Assembly (NCBI GenBank): GCA_020852275.1
Contig: JADZBE010000013.1
Span: 62,001-126,000, forward strand
DNA from: Phycisphaerales bacterium
Lineage (GTDB): Bacteria > Planctomycetota > Phycisphaerae > UBA1845
Direction: 5' to 3'
Length of the DNA: 64,000 nucleotides
Shown here: one piece after another, positions 1 through 9,991 of the stretch
Position numbering within the stretch: the stretch's first letter is position 1
Layout: each line of letters begins with the position of its first letter
The notes under the pieces: generated by a model
The model's input: the letters and a program-made list of their open reading frames with translations, nothing else
What the model was told of the DNA's origin: nothing
The model's database searches: none
Made by a program: the position numbers and the translations under genes

Positions 1-1
1 C

Positions 2-796
2 TGGCCTGCGGGATTCCTCGGCTCGGGTTTCGCGCCGTTTCAGATCGAGAATCCGGACCGCCCCGCGCAGAACCTCGAATATCACCGGTCTGTGGACGAC
101 AAGCACTTTCAGTCGCGGCTCAAGCTGCTCAACGAGTTTGACAAGAAGTTCGCCGCCGAGCATCGCGGGGCAGACGTCATCGAGGCGTACGCCAACCACT
201 ACAAGGCCGCGTACAAGCTGATGAAGAGCAAGAGCGTGGCGGCGTTCGACCTCTCCGGCGAAGCGCCGGCGCTGCGCGAGCGGTATGGGCTGACGTTCTT
301 CGGCCAGGGGTGCTTGCTCTCGCGGCGGCTGGTGCAAGCGGGCGTCCGCTTCATCGAGGTCAGCTTCGGCGGCTGGGACACGCACCAGGACAACTTCGAG
401 CGCGTGACGGAGCTTTCGGCGGCGCTGGATCAGGGTGTCAGCGCACTGCTGGCCGATCTGCGCCGCCTCGACATGCTCGACCGCACGCTCGTCCTGCTAT
501 GCAGCGAGTTCGGCCGCACCCCGACGATCAACGGCAATCAAGGCCGCGACCATTGGCCTCGCGCGTGGAGCGCGCTGCTGGCGGGCGGAGGCATCACCGG
601 CGGCAAGGTCATCGGCCGCACCGACGACACCGGCAGCGAGCCGGCGGAGCGCCCCGTCCAGATCGGCGAGCTGCACGCCACCGTCTGCAAGTGCCTGGGG
701 ATCGACCCCACCGCGCAGAACTACGCCCCCGACGGCCGCCCCATCCGCGTCGTCCAGGATGTCAACCTGCACCCCGTCGATGGGCTGTTTGGTTGA
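2..796 (+). CDS. DUF1501 domain-containing protein, C-terminal part (5' end outside window)
   Basis: Frame is open from base 2 (WPAGFLGSGFAPFQIENPDRPAQNLEYHRSVDDKHFQSRLKLLNEF); CSEFGRTPTINGNQGRDHWP is typical of DUF1501 proteins. Confidence 0.9.
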   Translation, partial: WPAGFLGSGFAPFQIENPDRPAQNLEYHRSVDDKHFQSRLKLLNEFDKKFAAEHRGADVIEAYANHYKAAYKLMKSKSVAAFDLSGEAPALRERYGLTFFGQGCLLSRRLVQAGVRFIEVSFGGWDTHQDNFERVTELSAALDQGVSALLADLRRLDMLDRTLVLLCSEFGRTPTINGNQGRDHWPRAWSALLAGGGITGGKVIGRTDDTGSEPAERPVQIGELHATVCKCLGIDPTAQNYAPDGRPIRVVQDVNLHPVDGLFG

Positions 797-915
797 TATG
801 CTCATCAACGGCTGGAAACGCGACGCCGCACGCCGCATAATCCCCGACTGGCGGAGCCGATGAACTCGCGGGTCTGCGGCCGGCCGCCGGACTTCAAGGG
901 AACCGGGGAATCTCC

Positions 916-1410
916 ATGCCGCCGCCGCCGTTGTTTGATCTGGACGGGCTGAACCTCGACCGCACCGAGATCTCGCGCGAGGATATCTACCGCCGCTTCC
1001 TGCCGCATCGGCATGAGTTCATGCTGCTGGGAGGCATCGCCCACTTTGACGCGGAGCAGGCGCGCATCGTCGGGTACTACGACGCCCAACCGGAAGATTG
1101 GTGGGTGAAGGGGCACATTCCGGGTCGCCCGCTGCTGCCGGGGGTGTTGATGCTGGAGATGGCGGCGCAGACCGCGAGCGTGGGCATCACGCTGCTCGAC
1201 GAGCATCGCGGCGCGGCGAAGCGCCCCTTCGTCGGGTTCGGCGGCGTTTCAGACTGCAAGTTCCGCGACGCCGTGATTCCTCCGGCCCGGCTGCACATTC
1301 TCTGCACCGAGGCGGAGAACCGCCCGCGCCGTTTCATCTCCGCCACGCAGGGCTGGGTCGGAAAGTCGCTCGTGTTCGAGGCCACGATTACGGGAATGGT
1401 GATGGGCTGA
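916..1410 (+). CDS. 3-hydroxyacyl-ACP dehydratase, FabZ/FabA hotdog family
   Basis: LPHRHEFMLLGGI...GHIPGRPLLPGVLMLEMAAQ matches FabZ active-site motifs. Confidence 0.85.
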   Translation: MPPPPLFDLDGLNLDRTEISREDIYRRFLPHRHEFMLLGGIAHFDAEQARIVGYYDAQPEDWWVKGHIPGRPLLPGVLMLEMAAQTASVGITLLDEHRGAAKRPFVGFGGVSDCKFRDAVIPPARLHILCTEAENRPRRFISATQGWVGKSLVFEATITGMVMG

Positions 1411-1586
1411 CGCGGCGCATGTTTGGGCATGGATTGGGGAACGCCAGCCTGCAGCCAAGTCGCCCGATCTCCCGCGGCGGGCTACCCCGGCGAGACGAGG
1501 GGGCGCTTGTCGGATCGTGTCGGTCGCTGCCGACGCGCGGGGGCATGTGTCCGTGACAGCGTCGGCGGCCCCAGCGGGGCCAAGGG

Positions 1587-1798
1587 TTGTAGCCACGGGT
1601 GGAGCGACGACCTTCAGGTCGGAGCGGAACCCGTGGTCACGATGGGCATCGGACCGCGACCCCGGATGGGGTCGAGGAAATCCTGCTTGCGGCTTCGTCG
1701 CAGCAGGCGTCTCCTCCGCCCCTCGCGGGGCGGCGTCGCGCACGATCCTGGCAACCACGGGTTCCGGTCGCGGAGGCGACCTCCACCCGTGGCTACAA
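1587..1798. repeat. Long nested inverted repeat, possible MITE/REP-like hairpin element
   Basis: Outer perfect 18-bp arms TTGTAGCCACGGGTGGAG (1587-1604) and CTCCACCCGTGGCTACAA (1781-1798); inner 13-bp arms CGGAACCCGTGGT (1625-1637) and ACCACGGGTTCCG (1754-1766). Confidence 0.85.
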
Positions 1799-2090
1799 TC
1801 CTGCGCCCCTGTCAGGGCGAACATCCGTCCGCCCGAACCGTCCCGCACCCGGGGACCATCTACCGCGGCGAGCGGATTTCCCAGACCCGCGGGAGATGGG
1901 TACAATCATGCGCCCGCTTTGCACCGCGGGCGGGGTCGCCGGCGCGCGTCGGGGTGCGTCGCATGGATGGCGCGCGCGGAAGGTCTCCCGGTTCGCGGTG
2001 TTTCTCGACCGGTTCAGGCAGACGCGATCTGGCGAACAGGTGGGCACGGGATTGCGACGGGAACGCAGACACTCAAACCGGGGGATCGTC

Positions 2091-5063
2091 GTGAGAACAT
2101 CAACCTATCGCCGCATTCTGCTGGGTCTGGCGGCTTGTGCCCTTGGACTGCTCGGCATCGATGCGCTGGCGGGACCGAACCTCGTGGCCGTGGGCTTTTT
2201 CGACCTGGCGCCCAAGCTCGCCGTAAACCGTTACAGCCTGACGGACCCGAAGACGGTCATTCTCGAGTTCGAGGGCGAACACAACTTCGGTCGGATCTAC
2301 GTCCAATCGAATTCGCCGCGGTCGGTGGTGAAGCGCGACCTTCGCGCGTACTACTCGGGTGCACGAGGCGGCGCGCCGGGATTCATGGTGTTCGACCGCT
2401 CCGGGGCGCAGAATCTCGAATCTCCTCGCATCTGGATCGAGTTCGACCTGAAGGGTGAGATTCGTCCGGGTCGCACCTACGAGTACGAGTGCGAGATTGC
2501 CCCCGAGAACGACATCGAGGGCGGCATTCCGGCGATCATGCCGGCCTTCTGGGCCGACGGAAAGTCCTACGGCGTGCAGGTCACGCTCACCGAGCCGGTG
2601 ATCAACTTCGAGAAGATCCAGCGGCTTCAGTACATCCGCGGCACAGTGACCATCCCGCAGTTCGAGCGCATGACCTCCGGCGCTTCCATCATCCTCAAGC
2701 TCCCGGACAACTTCGGCAGCCGCTTCGGCGTTCAGCGCATGACGTTCCGCGAGATCGATGAGGAGCTCAAGGCAGGTCTGGAACCGGAAATGCCGGCGCC
2801 CATCCGCTACATCGACATCAAGACGCCGGTCGAGGGGCAGATTTTCGACGCCATGGAGAAGGAGCGGGAGTACTTCCTCGACGGTCTGAAGAACAACCCC
2901 GACCACTTCCTGGACGTTGGCGACCGCGAGCAGTCGATCACGCTGACGGCGACGGTGGTCAGCGCGCTGGGCGAACTGGGCGACCCCAAGCTCGAAGATC
3001 CGATGCGCAAGGCCATCGACTGGCTGGTGGAGCAGGCGCCGGAGCAGGGGCAGTTCTACAGGCCGACCACCATCGCGGCGCGGTTGTACACCGTGGCGAG
3101 ATTCGGCGGGGTCGAGAAGTATCGCAAGCAGATCACCCGCGACATGGATTACCTCGTTCGCGCCCAGTACGACACCGGTGGGTGGTCCAGTGTAAGCTGG
3201 ACGACGCAGTCTGAACCCGCGTCGACTACGCCGCCGGACCACCGCACGACATTCGTGATCATGTACGCCCTGCGTGAAGCGGCGTTCGCGGGCGTGGACG
3301 CTCCCAGCAAGGTGTGGCGAAATGCGATCCAGTACTGGACCACCGCCCAGTCCGACCTGCGCAGCGGCGGGTTCCGCCACAAGCTCGAGCAGTACGGCGG
3401 TCTCAGCGAGAACGTGTCCGATGAATACACCGCGATGGGGCTGACCGCCCTGATGGTCTCGCTGGAAATGGCCTCCGGACCAGGCTCGCGGGACTGCAAG
3501 CAGTTCCTCGCCCACAAGCCGGTGCTGAAGGGCATCGACGCGGCGGCGCGATGGTTGGATGAACGATACGGGGACGAGTATGCCGGGCAGATCATGCAGC
3601 AATTGGATCGGGCCGAGCTGCTCGATCCGGTTACCCGTCTGTGGTACTTCCAGTTGCTGCGGTCGATATCCGGCATCCCACGATTCAACGACAAAGATTA
3701 CTTCCGCCTCGAGGCGGAAGTATTGTTCGACCCGCAGCGTGGGCTTTATGATTTCGGCTCGGGACAATTCGCCGGCGGTCCGCTGGCGACCGCGAATTGC
3801 ATGGAGGCGTTCTCGATGGGCGCCTCCCCCACCGTCCTGCAGCGCGTCGTCGTGGGCGACGGGCCTGACGCCCGCGCCTACGAGCACAGTTGGGACGCGC
3901 AGCACGCCACGCGCTACATGATGGCCCAGCGCAAGCGCCCGCTGAACTGGCGGCGCTCCACCATCAACCAGGACGTCCACGACTGGCTTGAGGTGCCCAT
4001 GATGTTCCTCAACGTCGCCGGTGAGTGGAAGCCCACGAAGGAAGAGCTGGCCAAGCTGCGGGAATACGCGTTCAACGGCGGGACCATCCTCGTCAACATC
4101 GTCGCCACGGCGGAGGCGAAACGCGACGCCGTGGCATCCGCGGTGCGCGAGGCCTTCCCCGAATACGAGCTTCGGGCCATGCCCGCTGACCACCCGGCGA
4201 TGTCGATCCGCGAGAAGATCGAAAAACCCGTCGCGGCGAAAGTGCTCGGCAACGGCATCCGCGATTTCCTGTTCCTCGCGGACAAGGAGGAGAGCGCCGA
4301 CTGGTCGTGCGACTTCCACACCTACCGCACGAAGAAGGACCAATCGGCGGAGAAGTTCTCCTTCGTGAACAACCTCCTGGACTACACGCTGGACGGCGCG
4401 CCGTTCCGCACGTCGTTCGACGGCACGACCCTGCCGCGCGGCTCGGCCCCGATGCGGGAATTCCGCGTCGCCACGCTGGAAATCGGCGGCGACAAGCCGG
4501 CGTATCCCGACCTGCTCAAGACGCTGGACCAGGCCATGACCGGCAACTACCGCACGCACATCGTCAGCGCCGGCACCGGCGAGGCGCCGCTGCTGTGGGT
4601 CATGGTGACCGGCGAGAAGCCGCTGACGGTCGAGCAGAAGCAGCGCATCCTGGGACACATTCAGTCCGGCGGCTACCTGCTCGTGGACGTGGTCACCGGC
4701 AACGCGAAATGGGGCGAAGCGGCGCTGGCGGCGATCCGAAGCCTCTCGACGGACATCAGCGCCCGCCCGATGCGGACGCTGCATCCGATCTACACCGGGA
4801 AGATCCCCGGCACGCAGGGCTTCGACTCCCGCGGCGGACCGCTGCGCAAGGCGCTGACCAGTGAGTTGATCACGCAGGGGCGCAACGAGTTCACCACCCT
4901 TTACCTCAAGGGCGCGGAGTTCGGCGTGTTCAGCCACTACGATCTCTCGAGCGGGCTGACGTACAATCAGTTCCCCGGCTGTCGTGGGCTGCTGCCGGAT
5001 GAGGCCCGCGAGCTGGTGATGAACGGCGTGCTGGCGGCCATGCAGCATGAAAAGCAGAAGTAG
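2091..5063 (+). CDS. Secreted protein with prenyltransferase/squalene-cyclase-like helical repeats and DUF4159-like domain(s)
   Basis: GTG start followed by signal peptide VRTSTYRRILLGLAACALGLLGIDALA; LTATVVSALGELGD...DYLVRAQYDTGGWSSVSW toroid-like repeats; GGTILVNIVA and GGYLLVDVVT...GVFSHYDLSSGLTYNQF DUF4159-like. Confidence 0.75.
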   Translation: MRTSTYRRILLGLAACALGLLGIDALAGPNLVAVGFFDLAPKLAVNRYSLTDPKTVILEFEGEHNFGRIYVQSNSPRSVVKRDLRAYYSGARGGAPGFMVFDRSGAQNLESPRIWIEFDLKGEIRPGRTYEYECEIAPENDIEGGIPAIMPAFWADGKSYGVQVTLTEPVINFEKIQRLQYIRGTVTIPQFERMTSGASIILKLPDNFGSRFGVQRMTFREIDEELKAGLEPEMPAPIRYIDIKTPVEGQIFDAMEKEREYFLDGLKNNPDHFLDVGDREQSITLTATVVSALGELGDPKLEDPMRKAIDWLVEQAPEQGQFYRPTTIAARLYTVARFGGVEKYRKQITRDMDYLVRAQYDTGGWSSVSWTTQSEPASTTPPDHRTTFVIMYALREAAFAGVDAPSKVWRNAIQYWTTAQSDLRSGGFRHKLEQYGGLSENVSDEYTAMGLTALMVSLEMASGPGSRDCKQFLAHKPVLKGIDAAARWLDERYGDEYAGQIMQQLDRAELLDPVTRLWYFQLLRSISGIPRFNDKDYFRLEAEVLFDPQRGLYDFGSGQFAGGPLATANCMEAFSMGASPTVLQRVVVGDGPDARAYEHSWDAQHATRYMMAQRKRPLNWRRSTINQDVHDWLEVPMMFLNVAGEWKPTKEELAKLREYAFNGGTILVNIVATAEAKRDAVASAVREAFPEYELRAMPADHPAMSIREKIEKPVAAKVLGNGIRDFLFLADKEESADWSCDFHTYRTKKDQSAEKFSFVNNLLDYTLDGAPFRTSFDGTTLPRGSAPMREFRVATLEIGGDKPAYPDLLKTLDQAMTGNYRTHIVSAGTGEAPLLWVMVTGEKPLTVEQKQRILGHIQSGGYLLVDVVTGNAKWGEAALAAIRSLSTDISARPMRTLHPIYTGKIPGTQGFDSRGGPLRKALTSELITQGRNEFTTLYLKGAEFGVFSHYDLSSGLTYNQFPGCRGLLPDEARELVMNGVLAAMQHEKQK

Positions 5064-6279
5064 TTTGCAACGGATAAGACGCATGAGCATAGCGACCATG
5101 ACAAGACGAATGCCGGGCATGGTTCTGGGCGCCCTGCTGGCGGCGGCTTCGGGCGCCTGGGGCGCGACGATTGTCCTGAAAGACGGCTCCATCGTGGAGG
5201 GCGTGATCCTGGAGGAGAAGAAGACCTCCACCACGATCCGCGTCCGCACGCCGTTCGATGAACGCCTCATCAACCGCAAGGACATTGACAAGATCTTCGA
5301 CGAGGAGGCCGTGGACCAGACCGGCCTGAACAAGTTCGAGGAGCTGCCGGAGAAGGTCCGGTCGCTGCTCAACGCCCGGGCCGACTATCGGATGGGCAAC
5401 TATCAGCGCGTGATCGACCGCCTTCAGCCCTTCGCCGAGAAGGAAACCCAGGCGGGGATGAAGTCGGCGATGCTCTGGCCGATCATCGAGGCCAAGGAGC
5501 GCGCCGCCCAGTGGGACGAAGTGCGAAAAATGCTGGAGGATCGGGAAAAGAACGGCACGCCGGAGGACAAGCACCGCGCGCGGGCCCACCTCGACATTTT
5601 CGACGACAACAAGGAATGGGACTACAGCCTGCGCCGCGTGGACAAGGCCTGGGCGAGGAATTTCCTCCCCGTCGAGATGCGCGCCGACGCGCAGGACCCC
5701 AATGCGCTGGCGCGGCAGGACATGATGGCCAAGGCGCTGGAGGAGTACTGCAGCCAGCTCGTGCGCGATGAGAAGTCGGGCGTCGCCACGGTGCGCGAGC
5801 GCATGGACCCGCGCAAGACGGTCGAGGAGGTGCGCAAGCTGCCGAAGGGCGTGCGATCCCAGGACGTGCTGGAGCGCATGCCGTATTACGAGGAGCTGAG
5901 GCGCGCGGAAACCTCGATCCACAAGGCGCAGGCCATCCTGCCGGGGTATGCCGACGCCTTCCAGCTCGACCTCATCCGCGCGGAGGGGGAGCAACTGGTC
6001 CGCGCCCTCGAAACGCTGCTGGGCGAGGCGATCCAGACCAGTCCGCTCAACATCCCGCTGCCCAAAACGCCGGACGCGGCCGCCCGCCAGCAGTGGCAGC
6101 AGGCGTGCGACGACTGGCTGACGAAGACCGACCCGGCGGAAGTCGTTGGCGAGTACTTCCTCGACAAGCTGAACGCGTACCCCAAGGAGATGCGCATGGA
6201 GTGGCACATGATCCGGGACGTTCAGGATCGGTTGATTGAAATGCGCGAGTCCGTGCGCCGGCAGCGGCGCACGCGGTAG
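5047..6279 (+). CDS. Hypothetical secreted protein with probable TPR-like region
   Basis: Overlaps the preceding stop codon; signal peptide MTRRMPGMVLGALLAAASGAWG then TIVLKDGSIVEGVILEEKKTSTTIRV; a start at 5083 is also possible. Confidence 0.65.
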   Translation: MKSRSSLQRIRRMSIATMTRRMPGMVLGALLAAASGAWGATIVLKDGSIVEGVILEEKKTSTTIRVRTPFDERLINRKDIDKIFDEEAVDQTGLNKFEELPEKVRSLLNARADYRMGNYQRVIDRLQPFAEKETQAGMKSAMLWPIIEAKERAAQWDEVRKMLEDREKNGTPEDKHRARAHLDIFDDNKEWDYSLRRVDKAWARNFLPVEMRADAQDPNALARQDMMAKALEEYCSQLVRDEKSGVATVRERMDPRKTVEEVRKLPKGVRSQDVLERMPYYEELRRAETSIHKAQAILPGYADAFQLDLIRAEGEQLVRALETLLGEAIQTSPLNIPLPKTPDAAARQQWQQACDDWLTKTDPAEVVGEYFLDKLNAYPKEMRMEWHMIRDVQDRLIEMRESVRRQRRTR

Positions 6280-6308
6280 AGGCTGAGATGATGCCGGGAG
6301 AGAAACGC

Positions 6309-8198
6309 ATGAACCATAATCGTACATACGCGCCGGCGGCGCTGGGGTTGCTGGTGATCGCGGTCGGTCTCACCGCGCCGGTCCGCGCGTCGGACCTGGA
6401 CAAGGCGCGCGAACTGATTGCCAAGGAGCTGTGGTCCGAAGCCATCGAGCCGCTTAAGAAGGAGATCGAGTCCAACCCCGGCAACGAGCAGGCCTACATG
6501 CTGCTGATCGAGGCGTGCGACCGCGGCAATCGCCCGGAAGAGGCCATCGACGCGTGCCGCCGCCTGCTGAGCATCTCGCACAACGAGGAGCGCCGCTCGG
6601 CGGCGCGTTTCACGCTGGTCAAGCTCACGCGCGGGCAGCTTGAGGAGAAGGTCCACAACGTCACGGGGAAGACGGAGCTTGAGGACAACCTGCGGCTCAA
6701 GCTTCCGCCGATCGACGACGACCAGTGGAAACGGCTTGAAGTCGTCGAAGACGCCACCTATCGCCCGAACTTCGAGCTGCAGGAAAACGTCCCCCCCTTC
6801 GAGTGGGACACGCAGCACTTCCGCGTCTTCGCCTGCAACGAAGAGCTGGCCAAGCTGGTCGCGGAAAACGCCGAAGTCTATCTGGACTTCATGACCAAGC
6901 GGCTTTTCGGCGGACGCGAGTGGTCCTTCCGGCTGCCCATCATGGTGTACAAGGACGAGGCCGACTACATCAGCGTCGGCGGCGCGCCGCAAGGCTCGCA
7001 TGGCGTGACCAGCGGCGACTTCCTCGGGCGCTCCAGGTGGGTCAAGATCTTCCAGCTCATCGAGCTGCGCGCCCCGGACAAGAGCACGCGCATCACCGTT
7101 TACAAGTACGCCATCGACAGCATTCTCTACCATGAGCTGACCCACGCGATGCTCAACGAGTTCTTCGGCAATGAGACGCCGCAGTGGCTGCACGAGGCCG
7201 TCGCCGGGCGCCTCGAGCAGACGCGCGATCACTACGGCGAAGCCGCGCGCCTGGCCCGCGCCGTGGTCGCCGGCGAGCACTTCCGTCTGCGCGACCTGTT
7301 CGATCAGGAAGGTTATCCCGCGCGCATCTCGCTCTTCTACGAAAGCGCAGCCATCATCGTGCTCTTCCTCTTCGAGGCGGGCGACGAGGCCATGTACACC
7401 TTCCTCAGCGAGCTGGCCAAATATCCGCGCAACGAGCGCCACGACGCGGCGTGCGCGGCGGTGTTCGGCATCCCGCGGGAGAAGGCCGTCGAGGAGTTTG
7501 AGAAACGCTGGGTTCAGTGGATGACCCGGCGCTACGTCAAGGACCTTGCGCCGGACCAGAGCGAGAAGCCGCCCCTCCCCGTTCAGGAAAGCTCCGACGC
7601 CGTCTTCCAGCCGGCGGTCAACGAGCTGGCCGCGTTTCAGGCCATCACCACCTGGCGCGACGTGGACCTCGGCTCGCTGACCGGCTTCGTCGGCATCGGC
7701 GGATCGAAGGAGGACTGGTCGTCTTCCGGCGGCCGGCTGGTGTGCAAGGTGCCGAAGGGCGAGTCCAGCTTCCTCGGCATCCGCATGAAGGAGCTTAGCC
7801 CGCTCGTGATCGAGTGCGAGGTCCGGTGGACCGGCGACCCCGCGGAAGGCAGCGGCTGGATGGGCTTCAACCAGTTCAACGCCGACAAGCTCGACACGAA
7901 GGTGAACGTCCTCGCCCGACTTCAGGACGCAGCCCCGCACACGCTCTACTGCATGTTGGGCGACGACCTCGCCTTATACCTGGACGGCAAGCTCGTTTCG
8001 CGTGAAGCCGCGTTCGTCCCCACGCGGGACAGCCGCGACATCGACTTCCCCCTGGCGCTGATGACGCAGAGCCAGATCGAGATCAGCAAGCTGCGCGTGG
8101 CCCACATCGACAAGTTCCCCGGCGCGCCGCCGCCGGTGCCGGAGGGCACGCAGCCGCCGGAAGGCCAGCAGCCCCCACCGGAGGGCGGACATCCCTGA
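6309..8198 (+). CDS. Secreted TPR plus peptidase MA-like/DUF1570-type metalloprotease domain protein
   Basis: Start preceded by GGGAGAG; signal peptide; YHELTHAMLNEFFGNETPQWLHEAVA metallopeptidase motif. Confidence 0.75.
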   Translation: MNHNRTYAPAALGLLVIAVGLTAPVRASDLDKARELIAKELWSEAIEPLKKEIESNPGNEQAYMLLIEACDRGNRPEEAIDACRRLLSISHNEERRSAARFTLVKLTRGQLEEKVHNVTGKTELEDNLRLKLPPIDDDQWKRLEVVEDATYRPNFELQENVPPFEWDTQHFRVFACNEELAKLVAENAEVYLDFMTKRLFGGREWSFRLPIMVYKDEADYISVGGAPQGSHGVTSGDFLGRSRWVKIFQLIELRAPDKSTRITVYKYAIDSILYHELTHAMLNEFFGNETPQWLHEAVAGRLEQTRDHYGEAARLARAVVAGEHFRLRDLFDQEGYPARISLFYESAAIIVLFLFEAGDEAMYTFLSELAKYPRNERHDAACAAVFGIPREKAVEEFEKRWVQWMTRRYVKDLAPDQSEKPPLPVQESSDAVFQPAVNELAAFQAITTWRDVDLGSLTGFVGIGGSKEDWSSSGGRLVCKVPKGESSFLGIRMKELSPLVIECEVRWTGDPAEGSGWMGFNQFNADKLDTKVNVLARLQDAAPHTLYCMLGDDLALYLDGKLVSREAAFVPTRDSRDIDFPLALMTQSQIEISKLRVAHIDKFPGAPPPVPEGTQPPEGQQPPPEGGHP

Positions 8199-8360
8199 TG
8201 CGTTGCGGAGGGGGGTGCTGCGCCCGTGCAACAATCGCCAACATGAAAGGACCGAGGCGCGGTCGGCATAGCTGATCGCGCCTCGCGTTGATTCTGTCTT
8301 TCGCCCGTCACCGTGACGCGGGCGTGGGTTCGCCCCAATGCTCCCGGGCGACTCCGGTCC

Positions 8361-8819
8361 CTACAACCCGCAGTCCACGATGATCGGGCGGAAGCAGTTT
8401 GGCGGATCGAGAACCTCGCAGAATTGCTGCCCCACGCGGTTCTCCAGCACCAGCTTGGCCCGCCGCCCGTTGAACGGCACACAGAACGGCTGACCGTTCA
8501 CTCCGATCAGGACGTTCATTTGCGGGCCCGGACCAGGATCCGGTGGAACGAGCTTCACCTTGACAATCAGCAGGCCGATGACGCGCAGCCTGCAACGCGC
8601 CTTGAATCGCAGAAGCTCCTCACACGGCGGAATGCCCGGACAGCCTTGCGGCGACTCCTCACCCCCCAGCGCAGCCGCATCGGTCACCGGCACACCGCTG
8701 ACCGACCCTCCTCCCCGCGGCGGTCCGGAGGCAGCGGCCGACCGGTACGCTCCAAGGCCGGCGCCCACGATGACGCAAAGAACTCCAGAAACCACGCGCA
8801 GCTTTCCCGAGTGAAGCAT
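8361..8819 (-). CDS. Small secreted protein with Cys-bounded C-terminal module
   Basis: MLHSGKLRVVSGVLCVIVGAGLGAYRSAAA signal sequence; C-terminal module CEELLRFKARCRLRVIG...FCEVLDPPNCFRPIIVDC. Confidence 0.6.
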   Translation of the reverse strand: MLHSGKLRVVSGVLCVIVGAGLGAYRSAAASGPPRGGGSVSGVPVTDAAALGGEESPQGCPGIPPCEELLRFKARCRLRVIGLLIVKVKLVPPDPGPGPQMNVLIGVNGQPFCVPFNGRRAKLVLENRVGQQFCEVLDPPNCFRPIIVDCGL

Positions 8820-9216
8820 GACCGCCCTCCCTGCCGCAAGGTCGGTTTGGCCCGCGACGATCGAAGACCAACTCCCCATTGTACACACTGGCTCGACGTT
8901 CACCGAACTTCCACTCGCGCGAAGGAATATTCCCCGCGGAGGAGCGCAGCGCCTGGGCCGGGATCCCCTTCCCGGCCTGTCGAATTCGGCCCGCCAAGTC
9001 CTGCCGGACAAGGGCGAACTCGGCTTCCCCCGAACCGGAGCGGGATTGTCGTGTGACAACGCAATACAAGGTCCGTCGCTTTACAAGACCGGTTCCGTGG
9101 CGAAGCGCAATCTTCGGATTCCCACGAGTTTGTGCTTGCGTTTTCCCGTGAATCGGGTAGAAGCGCGAATTGACAGGCTCGATGGGCTACGGCTTTTTGA
9201 GGAAAAGGAATCCCTC

Positions 9217-9600
9217 ATGTCTACGATTCTCCCCTCAGCGGCTTCCGACGGGTTCAGCGAGCCGGGCCTCGCCGCCGCGTCGGTCTTGGACGAGCGACGA
9301 TGCGATGATCGCGTATCGCGCGATTTGCGCGTGACGCTGATCCGCGAAGACGGCTCGCGCATCGGTCCGTACCCCACGGACAATCTCAGCGAGAGCGGGC
9401 TGCACGTCACGGTTCCGGTGGGCTACGGACTGGCGGTGGGCCAGCGTTACGAGGTCGTGCTCCGCGATTCCAACAGCCCGCCGAGCGTTCGGATCGACGA
9501 GGGTCTCTATGCGACGGTGGTGCGCACCCAAATGCGCACGGAAACCGAGCGCAATGCGATCGGCGTGGGGCTGCGTCTGGATCAGCCGCTGTTCCTCTAG
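9217..9600 (+). CDS. PilZ-like domain protein
   Basis: ERRCDDRVSRDLRVTL...GPYPTDNLSESGLHVTVPVGYGLAVGQRYEV has the RR and [DN]xSxxG layout of PilZ. Confidence 0.7.
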   Translation: MSTILPSAASDGFSEPGLAAASVLDERRCDDRVSRDLRVTLIREDGSRIGPYPTDNLSESGLHVTVPVGYGLAVGQRYEVVLRDSNSPPSVRIDEGLYATVVRTQMRTETERNAIGVGLRLDQPLFL

Positions 9601-9991
9601 ACCGCCCGGTCAAACGGCGTCGAGACCGGATCGCCGCGCCACGAGACGTTCACGCCGGCAGGGAACATCCAGGCCGTGACCCCACCCCTGCGCAGCGGCG
9701 CGGCGCCCAAGTCCCCGAAAAAAAACGCTGATTCTCGCCTGCCGAAAGCTTGCAAGCCCTGCGGAGGTGGAGTATAGGTCACCGCTGTGCGGCTGCGTGA
9801 TCGACGCGGACCGCGGGCATTGGCGGTCGTGGCTCCGTGCGGGAGCGGGACCGGCGAGGATTGCGTCATTATTCATTCATGGCGCGCGGGTCGGCGATGC
9901 AGAGCCGGCCCGGCGACGGAGAATCGCGGGTTCGCCGAACCAGGGGGTTGATGGGCGGATCGGCGACTGGCTTGATCGCAGGAGTACGGCT

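Noticed and set aside
1599-2090. N-terminal extension of the 1154-aa ORF
   Set aside because: Runs through the inverted repeat; a GTG at 2091 with a signal peptide is a better start.
2100-5372. 1090-aa minus-strand ORF
   Set aside because: Fully antisense to the DUF4159 gene; composition (Arg/His/Val/Asp-rich, no domains) is that of a mirror frame in high-GC DNA.
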